Shown: positions 15,432-24,714 of the stretch, in pieces
How the letters are laid out: the number at the start of each line of letters is the position of its first letter
How positions within the stretch are numbered: the first letter of the stretch is position 1
NCBI GenBank assembly: GCA_007119095.1
Contig: SKQI01000010.1
Location: forward strand, 1-46,937
DNA from: Wenzhouxiangella sp.
GTDB lineage: Bacteria > Pseudomonadota > Gammaproteobacteria > Xanthomonadales > Wenzhouxiangellaceae
Direction: 5' to 3'
DNA: 46,937 nt
Position numbers and translations under genes: made by a program
The notes under the pieces: generated by a model
What the model saw: only the letters and a program-made list of their open reading frames with translations
Databases searched by the model: none
Told to the model about the DNA's origin: nothing

Positions 15432-17711
15432 ATGGACTGGCGGCTGCCGTTAGCCTTTGCTGTCGGTGTGCTGCTGGCCACGCTGACGCCTGAGTTGCTG
15501 CCTTCATGGCTCAGTGGGGCATTGGTTCTGGCCGCTGCCGGCGCGCTGGTCTGGAAACGCATCCGGCTTGTTGCTCTGCTGGTTATCGGCGCGGCCTGGT
15601 TTCTGTTCCAGGCCGGAATCGCATCGGAACGCAGTTGGGATCCGGCCAACACGGGCGAGCGCCTGCTGGTCAGTGGCACGGTGGTCGGATTGCCGGAATA
15701 TCGCGGTCAGCGCGTTCGTTTCGAGTTCATTCCCGATCGTCGCCAGGCCGTTGAGTTGCCGCGGCGCCTCCAGGTGAACTGGTATCGACCCAGCGAGTAC
15801 GTTCAGCCTGGTCAACGTTGGGAGCTGCCACTGCGGTTGGACCCCTTGCATGGCCGGCTGAACCCCGGCGGATTTGATCTGCATCGCCACCTGTTGTCGC
15901 TCCGCATCGGCGGCTTGGCCAATGTGACCGGTGCGCCACATTACCTCGGCCAGTCCGTATGGCGCGGGTCAGTGGATCGACAGCGCCAGTTTCTGGGCGA
16001 AGTGCTCCAGGCCGAAACGGGGGATGCACGGGCCGCTGCCCTGACCCGGGCGCTGGCTCTGGCTGACCGGGCTGGCATGGACAACGAGCTCAATGAGCGC
16101 CTGCGCCGCACCGGGACGGCTCACTTGCTGGCCATTTCCGGGCTGCATGTGGGCATGGTGGCAGGCTTGGCAGGTTTCATCGGGGGGTGGCTATTGGCCC
16201 CCCTGGTCCTGGCCAGTTCCAGCCTGGATCGTCGGCGGCTGGCGCTGGTTTGTGCACTCGTGGCGGCGACCGCTTATGCCTTCCTGGCCGGTTTTACCCT
16301 GCCGACACAGCGCGCCTTGATCATGTTGACAGTGGCAGCCGGCGCGTTTCTGGTTCGACGAGGACTGCAGCCGGGTCATGCCCTGGTGCTGGCCCTGGCC
16401 GCCATTTTGTTGTTCGATCCGCTGGCACCCCTGGCCAGCGGTTTCTGGCTGTCGTTCGCTGCGGTGGCAGTCCTGATCTGGGCATTCGCCTGGCGACCCA
16501 ACGCCGACGGTGGCAGCACGAACTGGCTGGTCGGACTGATCAGGGCCCAGCTGGTCATTGCAATCGGCATGTTGCCGCTCAATGTCGGGGTGTTCGAGCA
16601 TATGGTGCCGCTGGCGCTGCCGGCCAATCTCGTCGCCATCCCCTTGGTCGGACTGGTCATCCTCCCTTCGCTGTTGATCAGCGTTGTTCTGATCATGCTT
16701 GACTTGCCCGCAACATGGCCCTTGTGGGTGACCGAAACCGGGCTGGTCTGGTTGCTGGGCTTTCTCGATATGCTCGATGGGCTGGATATCGGCTATCGGC
16801 AGCAGCCCGGCGCCGGGCTGCTGGCCATTGGTCTGGCTTTGATAGGTGCGCTGTGGCTGCTGGCGCCGCGCGGCTGGCCGGGACGCTGGCTGGGCGCGGC
16901 GTTGATGCTGCCACTGCTGTTTCCACGCCTTCCGGCACTGGATGCGCAGGCGCTGGAGTTGACAATGCTCGACCTCGGCAATGGTCAGGCGGTGCTGGTG
17001 CGAACGGAACAGGAAACCCTGCTGTTCGACACCGGTCCAGGCGACCGCGAGGGAAATGATGCGCTTGGCCGCACCTTGCCGGGTTTGCTGCGCGCGCTGG
17101 GCATTGATTCCCTCGATCGGCTGGTGGTCTCGCAGGATCATCGCGATCACGCTGGGGGACTCGGTAGCCTTGAATCAATGCTGGATACGCTGATCATCCA
17201 TGGTGCGCATGGCCTGGTCGGTGAAGCCTGTCTGAGCGGTCAGCGCTGGCATAGCGGGGATTGGCAGTTTCGCTTTCTGCACCCGTCTGCCGGCCTGCCC
17301 AACCTGGGCGGCACCAGTGCCTGCGTGCTGCATGTTTCCGGTCCGGGTGGTTCGCTGTTGCTGGCCGGTGGCATTGACCACAGCGTCGAATCCCGCCTGC
17401 TGATCGAGCACCCGGATTTGCACGCGGACCTGTTGCTGCTGCCGTCTGGTGGGCACCGACGCGCTGCCAGCGCCGAATTTCTGGACCAGCTGTCTCCGAC
17501 TCTGGCCCTGGCCTCCGTCTCTGCCGTGGATCGCAGTAGCCGGCCTCACCCTGAAGTAATCGACAGGCTTGATGCTGCGGGCGTGAGAGTGGTCAGTACC
17601 GCCTGGTGTGGGGCGCTGACCGTCATCCTGCAGCCAGGTCAGGCCCCCAGGCTGACGACCCAGGCCGGCTCCAGGCCGCGCTTCTGGCGTCAGGCGGACG
17701 GATGCCGGTAA
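15432..17711 (+). CDS. comEC: DNA internalisation competence protein ComEC/Rec2
   Basis: Inner-membrane channel for uptake of single-stranded DNA, 759 residues. N-terminal TM segments and an OB-like DUF4131 region lead to the competence domain with HLLAISGLHVGMVAGLAGF (around residue 235). Many TM helices follow, and then a C-terminal metallo-beta-lactamase domain (LTMLDLGNGQAVLV; LLFDTGPG). Odd: the metal motif normally SHxHxDHxGG reads SQDHRDHAGG, with Gln568 (CAG) where the first His is expected. It follows lolD with eight bases between and precedes exbB, as in Pseudomonas. Confidence 0.92.
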   Translation: MDWRLPLAFAVGVLLATLTPELLPSWLSGALVLAAAGALVWKRIRLVALLVIGAAWFLFQAGIASERSWDPANTGERLLVSGTVVGLPEYRGQRVRFEFIPDRRQAVELPRRLQVNWYRPSEYVQPGQRWELPLRLDPLHGRLNPGGFDLHRHLLSLRIGGLANVTGAPHYLGQSVWRGSVDRQRQFLGEVLQAETGDARAAALTRALALADRAGMDNELNERLRRTGTAHLLAISGLHVGMVAGLAGFIGGWLLAPLVLASSSLDRRRLALVCALVAATAYAFLAGFTLPTQRALIMLTVAAGAFLVRRGLQPGHALVLALAAILLFDPLAPLASGFWLSFAAVAVLIWAFAWRPNADGGSTNWLVGLIRAQLVIAIGMLPLNVGVFEHMVPLALPANLVAIPLVGLVILPSLLISVVLIMLDLPATWPLWVTETGLVWLLGFLDMLDGLDIGYRQQPGAGLLAIGLALIGALWLLAPRGWPGRWLGAALMLPLLFPRLPALDAQALELTMLDLGNGQAVLVRTEQETLLFDTGPGDREGNDALGRTLPGLLRALGIDSLDRLVVSQDHRDHAGGLGSLESMLDTLIIHGAHGLVGEACLSGQRWHSGDWQFRFLHPSAGLPNLGGTSACVLHVSGPGGSLLLAGGIDHSVESRLLIEHPDLHADLLLLPSGGHRRAASAEFLDQLSPTLALASVSAVDRSSRPHPEVIDRLDAAGVRVVSTAWCGALTVILQPGQAPRLTTQAGSRPRFWRQADGCR

Positions 17712-17780
17712 TTGGGCTGATCCCGTGGCGAGGCCCATTCCCGGTTATCATTTCGCATTGTTTGCAACATAGAGTCAAGC

Positions 17781-18398
17781 ATGCTTGAAATCGTGATAGC
17801 AGGCGGTTGGTTGATGATGCCAATCATCCTCTGTTCGATCCTGGCAGTGGCAATCATCATCGAACGCTTCCTGGCCCTGCGCGGGCGGCGCGTGATGCCG
17901 GCTGCGGTGCCTGCGCAGGTTCGGCAATGGGCCGTACAGCATGAACTGGATGCCAAGCACATCGAGCAGCTGCGTCGTTCATCGCCGTTGGGGCGCATCC
18001 TGGCTGCGGCGCTGGACAATCGTGACCGCCCCCGCGAGATCATCAAGGAGGCCGTTGAAGACACCGGCCGGCATGTGGTTCATGAACTGGAAAGGTTTCT
18101 GAACACGCTGGGCACTATTGCCGGCATCACGCCCTTGCTGGGCTTGTTGGGCACAGTGGTCGGCATGATCAGGGTGTTCAGCGCGATCATGGTGCATGGC
18201 GTTGGTGACCCGAACGAGTTGGCCGGCGGGATTTCGGAAGCCCTGATCACCACCGCCGCTGGTCTGACCGTGGCCATTCCGGCCTACTTCTTCTACCGCT
18301 ATTTCCGGGGACTGGTCCGTAGCTACGTGGTGCAGATGGAACAGCAGGCGCTGATTCTCATGCAAGCCATTGAACGCGGCGGACGCCGTCGGACCTGA
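17781..18398 (+). CDS. exbB: MotA/TolQ/ExbB proton channel family protein
   Basis: Inner-membrane proton-channel subunit, 205 residues: TM1 at about 5-30 (IVIAGGWLMMPIILCSILAVAIIIERFLAL), then a cytoplasmic loop. Two further TM helices lie in FLNTLGTIAGITPLLGLLGTVVGMIRVFSAI and ALITTAAGLTVAIPAYFFYRYF. The TM2-TM3 pattern is the hallmark of the family. It pairs with exbD four bases downstream. In this lipid A gene neighbourhood it may energise an envelope process and not TonB-type uptake; no tonB is present. TolQ is the alternative name. Confidence 0.88.
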   Translation: MLEIVIAGGWLMMPIILCSILAVAIIIERFLALRGRRVMPAAVPAQVRQWAVQHELDAKHIEQLRRSSPLGRILAAALDNRDRPREIIKEAVEDTGRHVVHELERFLNTLGTIAGITPLLGLLGTVVGMIRVFSAIMVHGVGDPNELAGGISEALITTAAGLTVAIPAYFFYRYFRGLVRSYVVQMEQQALILMQAIERGGRRRT

Positions 18399-18402
18399 AC
18401 AA

Positions 18403-18828
18403 ATGAAGATTTACGAAGAAGACCGCGAAGAACCCGAGATCAATCTGACCTCTCTGATCGATGTGGTGTTCCTGCTGCTGATCTTTTTCATGGTCTCGAC
18501 CACTTTCGAACGACATGCCTTGCTGCGCCTGGACCTGCCGGAAGCGGCCACGGCTGAAACCGAAACCTTGCCGTCGATCATCGAGCTGATCATTACTGAC
18601 GATGGCCGTCTGTTCATCGACGACCAGATGCTGGCCGATGATCGACGCGAGACCGTCCAGGCCGGTCTGGTCCAGCGCTTTGCCGACAATCCAGACGCCA
18701 CGCTGGTGATTCGTGCCGATGCCGAGGCCCCGCATCGGCTGGTGGTGCGGGCCCTGGATGCGGCGGCAGCCGAAGGCATTCGGCGATTGACCATCGCGGC
18801 CGTGGAAGAGGGTGGGGAGGGTCCGTGA
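18403..18828 (+). CDS. exbD: ExbD/TolR biopolymer transport protein
   Basis: Partner of the ExbB-like channel, 141 residues from ATG 18403 (MKIYEEDREEPEINLTSLIDVVFLLLIFF). One TM helix carries the conserved proton-path Asp in LTSLIDVVFLLLIFFMVSTTF, followed by a periplasmic domain (about 42-141). A start at 18370 would lie inside exbB. Its stop overlaps the GTG start of msbA by four bases, so the channel genes are transcribed with the lipid A flippase. Confidence 0.9.
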   Translation: MKIYEEDREEPEINLTSLIDVVFLLLIFFMVSTTFERHALLRLDLPEAATAETETLPSIIELIITDDGRLFIDDQMLADDRRETVQAGLVQRFADNPDATLVIRADAEAPHRLVVRALDAAAAEGIRRLTIAAVEEGGEGP

Positions 18829-20582
18829 CCAGGCCTTCCAGCGCAGGGCTTTACCGGCGCCTGCTGTCCTATGTCGTTCGTCATCGTCTGATCTTTGGCC
18901 TGGCACTGGCGGCGGTGGCACTGGATGCGGCCGGTCAAGGGCTGTTTTTCTACCTGCTGAGACCGCTGGTCGATGAAACCATTGCTGCACCGGACCCGAC
19001 CTTCAGCCTGTGGCTGCCGGGACTGGTGCTGGCGGCCGTGGTGCTTAGAATCGTCGGAAATTTCGGTGGCGTCTTCGGCATGGAGTGGGTTGGGCGTCGG
19101 CTGATTGCCGATCTGCGAGCCGACCTGTTTGGCCGCTACCTGGAGTTGCCTGCAAGTCATTTTGACCGCGAGTCTTCCGGTCAGATGATCTCCCGGGTTA
19201 CCTACAATGCCGAGCAAGTGGCGCAGGCAGCCACCACCGCACTGCTCGGCTCGGTGCGTGATGTCTTCACGGTGATTGCGTTGCTGACCGTGATGGTGAT
19301 CCAGTCCTGGCGTCTGACCTTGACCATGCTTTTGCTGGTTCCGGTGATTGCGCTGGTTGTAACCGTCATTTCGCGACGCTTTCGCCGCATATCCAGCCGC
19401 ATCCAGGAGTCCATGGGCGATGTCACCCATGTCACGGAGGAAGCGGTGGATGGCCATGAGGTGGTCAAGATTTTCGGCGCTCAGGCCCGTGAAAAATCGG
19501 CGTTCGAAGCGATCAACGAGGGCAACCGCCGTCTGCACCTAAGGCTGACCGCAACTCAGTTGGTCTCATCGTCCATGATCCAGCTTGCCGCCGGGCTGGC
19601 GGTGATTCTCCTGCTGGTGATTGCGGCCAGCGATTTCATGCGCGCTGAAGTGACCGCCGGGATCTTCATGTCGGTACTGGCCGCCATGGTCGCCTGCATA
19701 CCGCCCCTCAAGCGGTTGACCAAAATGCATGCCGTGATCGAGAAAGGCCTGGCTGCCGCCGACAGCATTTTCCAGGTCCTGGATGCCCCGGCCGAACCGG
19801 ACACCGGCAGTCACGATCCGGGGCGGGTTGCGGGTCGGATTGAATTCCAGTCGCTGGCCTTCAGCTATCCGAGTTCTGACCAGAAAGCGCTGAAAGACAT
19901 CAATCTGGTGATACCGGCAGGTAGCGTGACCGCCCTGGTCGGACGCTCCGGCTCGGGCAAGAGTACGCTGGTCAAGCTGCTGCCGCGTTTCTATCTGCCA
20001 GGTAGCGGTCGGATCTTGATTGATGGCCACGATATTGCCGACTTTCGACTGTCTGCGCTGCGCCGGCAGGTCGCCCTGGTCAGCCAGGATGTGGTGTTGT
20101 TCAACGATACGGTCGCCGGTAACATTGCCTACGGCGTCCCGGGGGAAATCAGCATCGAACGCGTTGTCGAAGCGGCCCGCCAGGCCCATGCCCTGGAGTT
20201 CATCGAGCGCTTGCCGCAGGGTTTCGAAACGCCGATTGGTGAAGATGGCTCCCTGTTGTCTGGAGGTCAGCGGCAGCGCCTGGCAATCGCCCGCGCGCTG
20301 CTCAAGAATGCCCCCATTTTGATTCTGGACGAGGCCACCTCGGCCCTGGATGCCGAGTCCGAGCGCGCCGTTCAGGCAGCGCTGGAAACGCTGATGGCCG
20401 ATCGCACCACTCTGGTCATTGCCCATCGCCTGGCGACCGTGCGCAAGGCCGATCAGGTGGTTGTTCTGGACCAGGGCCGAATCCAGGAGATCGGCAGCCA
20501 TGAGAGCCTGTTGGCGCGATCGGACGGACTCTATCACCATCTGCACCGGCTCCAGCTGCAGGACTCATCGGCGACTTCCTGA
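18825..20582 (+). CDS. msbA: Lipid A export ATP-binding/permease MsbA
   Basis: Half-size ABC exporter that flips core-lipid A across the inner membrane, 585 residues, GTG start overlapping exbD (GTGA). Six TM helices (about 1-310) precede the nucleotide-binding domain: Walker A GRSGSGKST, signature LSGGQRQRLAIARALL, Walker B ILILDEATSALD and switch His in VIAHRLAT. MsbA is favoured over other exporters because lpxK and kdsB follow at once. Confidence 0.94.
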   Translation: MTRPSSAGLYRRLLSYVVRHRLIFGLALAAVALDAAGQGLFFYLLRPLVDETIAAPDPTFSLWLPGLVLAAVVLRIVGNFGGVFGMEWVGRRLIADLRADLFGRYLELPASHFDRESSGQMISRVTYNAEQVAQAATTALLGSVRDVFTVIALLTVMVIQSWRLTLTMLLLVPVIALVVTVISRRFRRISSRIQESMGDVTHVTEEAVDGHEVVKIFGAQAREKSAFEAINEGNRRLHLRLTATQLVSSSMIQLAAGLAVILLLVIAASDFMRAEVTAGIFMSVLAAMVACIPPLKRLTKMHAVIEKGLAAADSIFQVLDAPAEPDTGSHDPGRVAGRIEFQSLAFSYPSSDQKALKDINLVIPAGSVTALVGRSGSGKSTLVKLLPRFYLPGSGRILIDGHDIADFRLSALRRQVALVSQDVVLFNDTVAGNIAYGVPGEISIERVVEAARQAHALEFIERLPQGFETPIGEDGSLLSGGQRQRLAIARALLKNAPILILDEATSALDAESERAVQAALETLMADRTTLVIAHRLATVRKADQVVVLDQGRIQEIGSHESLLARSDGLYHHLHRLQLQDSSATS

Positions 20583-20585
20583 GCC

Positions 20586-21575
20586 ATGTTGCGCAGGCAC
20601 CTGGAGCAGCATTTCAACCGCGTCTGGTATCAACATGGGCGCGTGCCGCTGTTTTACCGTGCATTGGCCCAGGTCTATAAAACGTGGGTGAAACCGCGCT
20701 GCAAGCGACCGACGCTGACCGCACCGGTGCCGGTCATCGTGGTCGGTAATCTGACTGTGGGTGGGGGTGGCAAGACACCACTGGTGATTGCCCTGGCTCG
20801 TCATCTATCGTCTGCAGGCTATCAAGTGGCGGTCATCAGCCGTGGTTACGGCGGCCGTCGAAGGACTCTGCCATACCAGGTCCAGGCGAACGATACGGCC
20901 GCCATGGTCGGCGATGAGCCGCTGTTGATTGCCGAGCAGACCGGAGCTCCGGTCTGGGTCTGCAGCAAACGCTCAGAGGCCCTTGCTGCGGCAGTCAAGG
21001 CGGGTGTGAAGGTCGTGATCAGCGACGATGGTCTGCAGCATCTGGCACTGCCCAGGACGTTTGAAATTTGCCTGCTTGATGGTGCAAGAGGTTTTGGCAA
21101 CGGCGAGCTGTTGCCTGCCGGTCCGCTGCGGCAACCGCAAGACCGGCTTGCCGATGTCGATCTTGTCCTGGTCAAGGGGGAAGGTCAGGTTGCCGGTCAA
21201 GCCGTGAGGGTCGACCTGCTGCCGGAGCGAATCTCCCAGTTGGATGGCAGTGACAGCGAACCCCCGGATGCCTGGCAGGGCAGGGCCGTCCACGCCGTGT
21301 GCGGCATTGCCAATCCGTCCGGTTTTTTCCGGACGCTGGAGGCACTTGGCATGCAGATCAAGCCGCTGGCATTTCCCGATCACCATCCGTTCAAGGCCGA
21401 GGATTTTCACGGCCTGGCTGGGGCGGTGGTCGTTACGGCCAAGGATGCGGTCAAACTGCGCGCGCTTGGCCTTGATCGGTCTGTCCACGTGTTGCATGTC
21501 GGTATGAGCTTGCCTGCCGCTGTCACCACGGCGGTAGAAAAGCACCTGATGGAATGGAGTTCAGCCCATGAGTGA
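20586..21575 (+). CDS. lpxK: Tetraacyldisaccharide 4'-kinase LpxK
   Basis: Phosphorylates the 4' position of the lipid A disaccharide at the inner membrane, 329 residues. An N-terminal amphipathic region (VWYQHGRVPLFYRALAQVY) is followed by the P-loop GNLTVGGGGKTPLVIALA (about residues 52-69). The catalytic-domain motifs VISRGYGGR and ISDDGLQH are present, and FPDHHPF lies near the C-terminus. Start ATG three bases after the msbA stop. It overlaps kdsB by eight bases. Confidence 0.95.
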   Translation: MLRRHLEQHFNRVWYQHGRVPLFYRALAQVYKTWVKPRCKRPTLTAPVPVIVVGNLTVGGGGKTPLVIALARHLSSAGYQVAVISRGYGGRRRTLPYQVQANDTAAMVGDEPLLIAEQTGAPVWVCSKRSEALAAAVKAGVKVVISDDGLQHLALPRTFEICLLDGARGFGNGELLPAGPLRQPQDRLADVDLVLVKGEGQVAGQAVRVDLLPERISQLDGSDSEPPDAWQGRAVHAVCGIANPSGFFRTLEALGMQIKPLAFPDHHPFKAEDFHGLAGAVVVTAKDAVKLRALGLDRSVHVLHVGMSLPAAVTTAVEKHLMEWSSAHE

Positions 21576-22311
21576 CGATGATTTTCATATTCTGATTCCC
21601 GCGCGCCTGGATTCCACCCGGCTGCCACGCAAGGCGTTGGCGGATCTCGGTGGTCGGCCAATGGTGCTCAGAACGCTGGAGCGCGCGCTTTTGAGCGGTG
21701 CTGCCAGCGTCACCGTGGCCACGGATAGTGAGGAGATTGCCGGCGTCGTCGGCAAGGCCGGTGGCGCAGCTATTCTGACCGCCAGCAGTCATCGTTCGGG
21801 AACCGACCGGCTTGCCGAAGCAGTCGTTCAGCTGGAACTTGACGCAACCGCCGTGGTGGTCAACCTGCAGGGTGATGAGCCGGCCATGCCGGCCGCTTGC
21901 CTGCGGCAGGTAGCCGCCTTGCTGACGGAGGACGCCGCCGCCGACATGGCTACCCTTTGGCAGCCGCTGGCCGATGAAGCGCAGTGGCGCGACCCCAATG
22001 TCGTCAAGCTGGTGGCTGATGATGATCGGCGCGCCCTTTATTTCTCGCGCGCACCCATCCCGTGGCCTCGCAACGGCGGATGGCCGGCGGCTGAGGCGCG
22101 TCGACATGTCGGACTGTATGCGTATCGGGTTTCAGCCCTGAAGGCCTGGCGGGCATTGCCTCCAAGTCAGCTGGAAACGCTGGAATCCCTGGAGCAGCTG
22201 CGGGCGCTGGCGGCCGGATGGCGGATCGTCGTTGATCGAGCCCGCGCGGCCATTCCCGTCGGCATCGATACACCGGAGGATCTTGCCCGCTTCCGGGCCA
22301 TGCTGTCCTGA
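21568..22311 (+). CDS. kdsB: 3-deoxy-manno-octulosonate cytidylyltransferase
   Basis: Activates Kdo to CMP-Kdo for lipopolysaccharide inner core synthesis, 247 residues. The N-terminal nucleotidyltransferase motif IPARLDSTRLPRKALADLGGRPM, VVVNLQGDEPAMPA and the substrate segment RHVGLYAYR identify it. Its ATG lies inside the lpxK end (ATGAGTGA). Together with msbA and lpxK it forms a lipid A/Kdo supply unit. Confidence 0.95.
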   Translation: MSDDDFHILIPARLDSTRLPRKALADLGGRPMVLRTLERALLSGAASVTVATDSEEIAGVVGKAGGAAILTASSHRSGTDRLAEAVVQLELDATAVVVNLQGDEPAMPAACLRQVAALLTEDAAADMATLWQPLADEAQWRDPNVVKLVADDDRRALYFSRAPIPWPRNGGWPAAEARRHVGLYAYRVSALKAWRALPPSQLETLESLEQLRALAAGWRIVVDRARAAIPVGIDTPEDLARFRAMLS

Positions 22312-22365
22312 CCGGGGTGCGGTAATATCCAGCGGTAAGTGTCCTGTTCGGAGACCTTTATACCC

Positions 22366-22830
22366 ATGAATTCCTATCTGTTTGTCTGTCTGGGCAATAT
22401 CTGCCGCAGCCCAACGGCAAAGGCGATGTTCGACTACAAATTCAAACAAGCCGGCATTGAGGTATTCACCGACTCGGCTGGCACCCTGAGTTATCACGTC
22501 GGCAAGGCGCCCGATCCGCGCGCCATCCGCCATGCCCAGGATTGGGGCATGGATATCAGTGATCAGCGAGCCCGACAGGTGACGGTGTCGGATTTTCGCC
22601 GCTTCGACCGTATCTTCGCCATGGACCAGAGCAATCTTCAGGATCTGCAGCGGATGCTGCCGCCGAATGCGACCGCCAGCGTCGAGCTGGTCATGAACCT
22701 GGCACCCGACTACGGCCTGCAGGAAGTGCCCGATCCTTACTATGGCGGTGACCAGGGTTTTGAGCAGGTGTTGGACATGCTGGAAACCGCGGCCAGCCGC
22801 CTGATCGAGGAGTTGGCCAGGTCGCGGTGA
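22366..22830 (+). CDS. Low-molecular-weight protein-tyrosine phosphatase
   Basis: 154-residue phosphatase of the Wzb/PtpA family. The start MNSYLFVCLGNICRSPTA has the CX5RS active site (Cys8-Arg14), and the general acid lies in VPDPYYGG. ATG 22366 is supported by GGAG about twelve bases upstream; a longer frame from 22339 adds nine residues. It sits after kdsB as in Pseudomonas. No kinase or capsule cluster is nearby, so its substrate is unknown. murB, which follows in Pseudomonas, is missing and uvrC is here instead. Confidence 0.9.
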   Translation: MNSYLFVCLGNICRSPTAKAMFDYKFKQAGIEVFTDSAGTLSYHVGKAPDPRAIRHAQDWGMDISDQRARQVTVSDFRRFDRIFAMDQSNLQDLQRMLPPNATASVELVMNLAPDYGLQEVPDPYYGGDQGFEQVLDMLETAASRLIEELARSR

Positions 22831-24650
22831 GCGATTTCGACGGAAGAGCATTCGCACGCTCGTTGTCGACCGGGCCGGGCGTGTACCTGATGCGCGATGG
22901 GCGCGGGCAGGTGCTGTATGTCGGCAAGGCCCGCAACCTGAAGCGGCGTGTCGGCAGCTATTTCGACCGTCGTGACAAGGGCGCGCGCATCAACCTGATG
23001 GTGCGCAAGATCGCCAGCATGGAAGTCAGCCTCACCCGAACGGAAGCCGAGGCCTTGCTGCTGGAGAACGAGTGGATCAAATCGCATCGGCCACGATTCA
23101 ATATCAACCTGCGCGACGACAAGAGCTACCCCTGGATCCGCCTGGATACTTCGCACGAATACCCGAGGATCGGGTTCTATCGCGGCTCTCGCAAGCATCC
23201 GGGGCAGTATTTCGGCCCATTTTCCAGTGCCGGTGCTGTGCGCGAATCGCTCAACCAGATCTATCGTCTGCTGGGTTTGCGGCAGTGCCGTGACAGTGTC
23301 TTCGCCAATCGGACCCGACCGTGCCTGCAGTATCAGATCAATCGCTGCACCGCACCTTGTGTCGGTTATGTCAGCCGCGATGACTATGCGCGTGACGTCA
23401 AGGCGGCCGTCCAGTTCCTGAAAGGGCGCGATGAGGCCGTCATTGAGCTGCTAGGCGAGCGCATGGAACGCGCCAGCGCGGCGCTGGAGTTCGAAAAGGC
23501 CGCGCTGCTGCGCGACCAGATTCACAGCCTGCAACGGGTACGTTCAAGCCAGTACGTGGCCGATGGTGCCGAAGATCTGGATGTGATCGGCCTGCATCTG
23601 GCGTCCGGCCAGGCTGCGGTCCAGGTGGTTTCGTTTCGGCATGGGCGAAACGTGGGCGGGCGCAGCTTTTTCCCCGGCAATCTGCCTGAGGCGGCCGAGG
23701 AGGGGGAGATCATGGCCGCCTTTCTTGGTCAGTATTACGCCGAACGCATACCGCCGTCTGCGCTGATCCTGTCATCTGCACCGGACCAGGCCAGTCTGTG
23801 GAAGCAGGCACTGGCAAGCAGGCGCGAAGGCAAGGTTCATATGGTCTGGCGGGTCAAGGGTCAGCGCGCCAAATGGCTGCAAATGGCGCAGGCGAATGCC
23901 GAGGACGCACTCAGGCGGCGCCTGGCCGAACGCGACCAGGTTGGGCGCGGCCTGGATGAGTTGGCGGCATTGCTGAAGCTTGAACACACACCGGAACGGC
24001 TGGAGTGCTTCGATATCAGTCACATCTCGGGCACTGAAACGGTTGGCTCCTGCGTGGTATTCAGTGCAGAGGGGGCCCAGAAAGCGCAGTATCGTCAGTA
24101 CAACATAGAGGGCGTGGCGCCGGGGGATGACTATGCGGCCATGGAGCAGGTTCTGCGCAGGCGCTACAAGCGAATTGTCGAAGAAGGTGCGGAATTGCCC
24201 GACCTGCTGGTCATTGACGGCGGCAAGGGGCAGGTCGGTCGGGCGGAAACGGTGCTTGAGGAGCTTGGCCTGGATGCCTTGCCCATACTGGGAATTGCCA
24301 AAGGCCCGGCCCGTCGCGCCGGCCACGAGACCTTTGTCCTGCGCGGGCTGGAGGTTAAACCGGGTCCGCATCACCGTGCTTCCCACCTGGTCCAGCAGAT
24401 TCGTGACGAGGCCCATCGCTTCGCCATTCAGGCTCATCGCAAGCGCCGCCAGAAGCGGACCCAGGCATCTCCGCTGGAGCAGATTGCCGGGGTCGGGCCC
24501 CAGCGTCGCCAGCGGCTACTGAAGCACTTTGGTGGGTTGAAAGGCGTGTTGAAAGCCAGCCCGGAGGAGCTGGCCCGGGTGCCGGGCATCAGCGCGGCGC
24601 TGGCCGAGCGCATTGTCGAGCAGCTAAGGGATGTACCGAGGCCGGGGTGA
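22827..24650 (+). CDS. uvrC: Excinuclease ABC subunit C
   Basis: Makes both incisions in nucleotide excision repair, 607 residues, GTG start overlapping the phosphatase stop (GTGA). The GIY-YIG domain (GPGVYLMRDGRGQVLYVGKA) makes the 3' cut. It is followed by a Cys motif region, the UvrB-binding UVR motif (ALEFEKAALLRDQI, about 212-225), and the RNase H-like domain with FDISHISG and LLVIDGGKGQ. A C-terminal helix-hairpin-helix pair (IAGVGPQRRQRLL; VPGISAALAERI) completes the protein. Confidence 0.97.
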   Translation: MSDFDGRAFARSLSTGPGVYLMRDGRGQVLYVGKARNLKRRVGSYFDRRDKGARINLMVRKIASMEVSLTRTEAEALLLENEWIKSHRPRFNINLRDDKSYPWIRLDTSHEYPRIGFYRGSRKHPGQYFGPFSSAGAVRESLNQIYRLLGLRQCRDSVFANRTRPCLQYQINRCTAPCVGYVSRDDYARDVKAAVQFLKGRDEAVIELLGERMERASAALEFEKAALLRDQIHSLQRVRSSQYVADGAEDLDVIGLHLASGQAAVQVVSFRHGRNVGGRSFFPGNLPEAAEEGEIMAAFLGQYYAERIPPSALILSSAPDQASLWKQALASRREGKVHMVWRVKGQRAKWLQMAQANAEDALRRRLAERDQVGRGLDELAALLKLEHTPERLECFDISHISGTETVGSCVVFSAEGAQKAQYRQYNIEGVAPGDDYAAMEQVLRRRYKRIVEEGAELPDLLVIDGGKGQVGRAETVLEELGLDALPILGIAKGPARRAGHETFVLRGLEVKPGPHHRASHLVQQIRDEAHRFAIQAHRKRRQKRTQASPLEQIAGVGPQRRQRLLKHFGGLKGVLKASPEELARVPGISAALAERIVEQLRDVPRPG

Positions 24651-24714
24651 CGGGAGCGCCATAGGCGGGAGCATTTGCGGGATAATGGCGTTATTGATTC
24701 TGGAGTAGAAGCCG

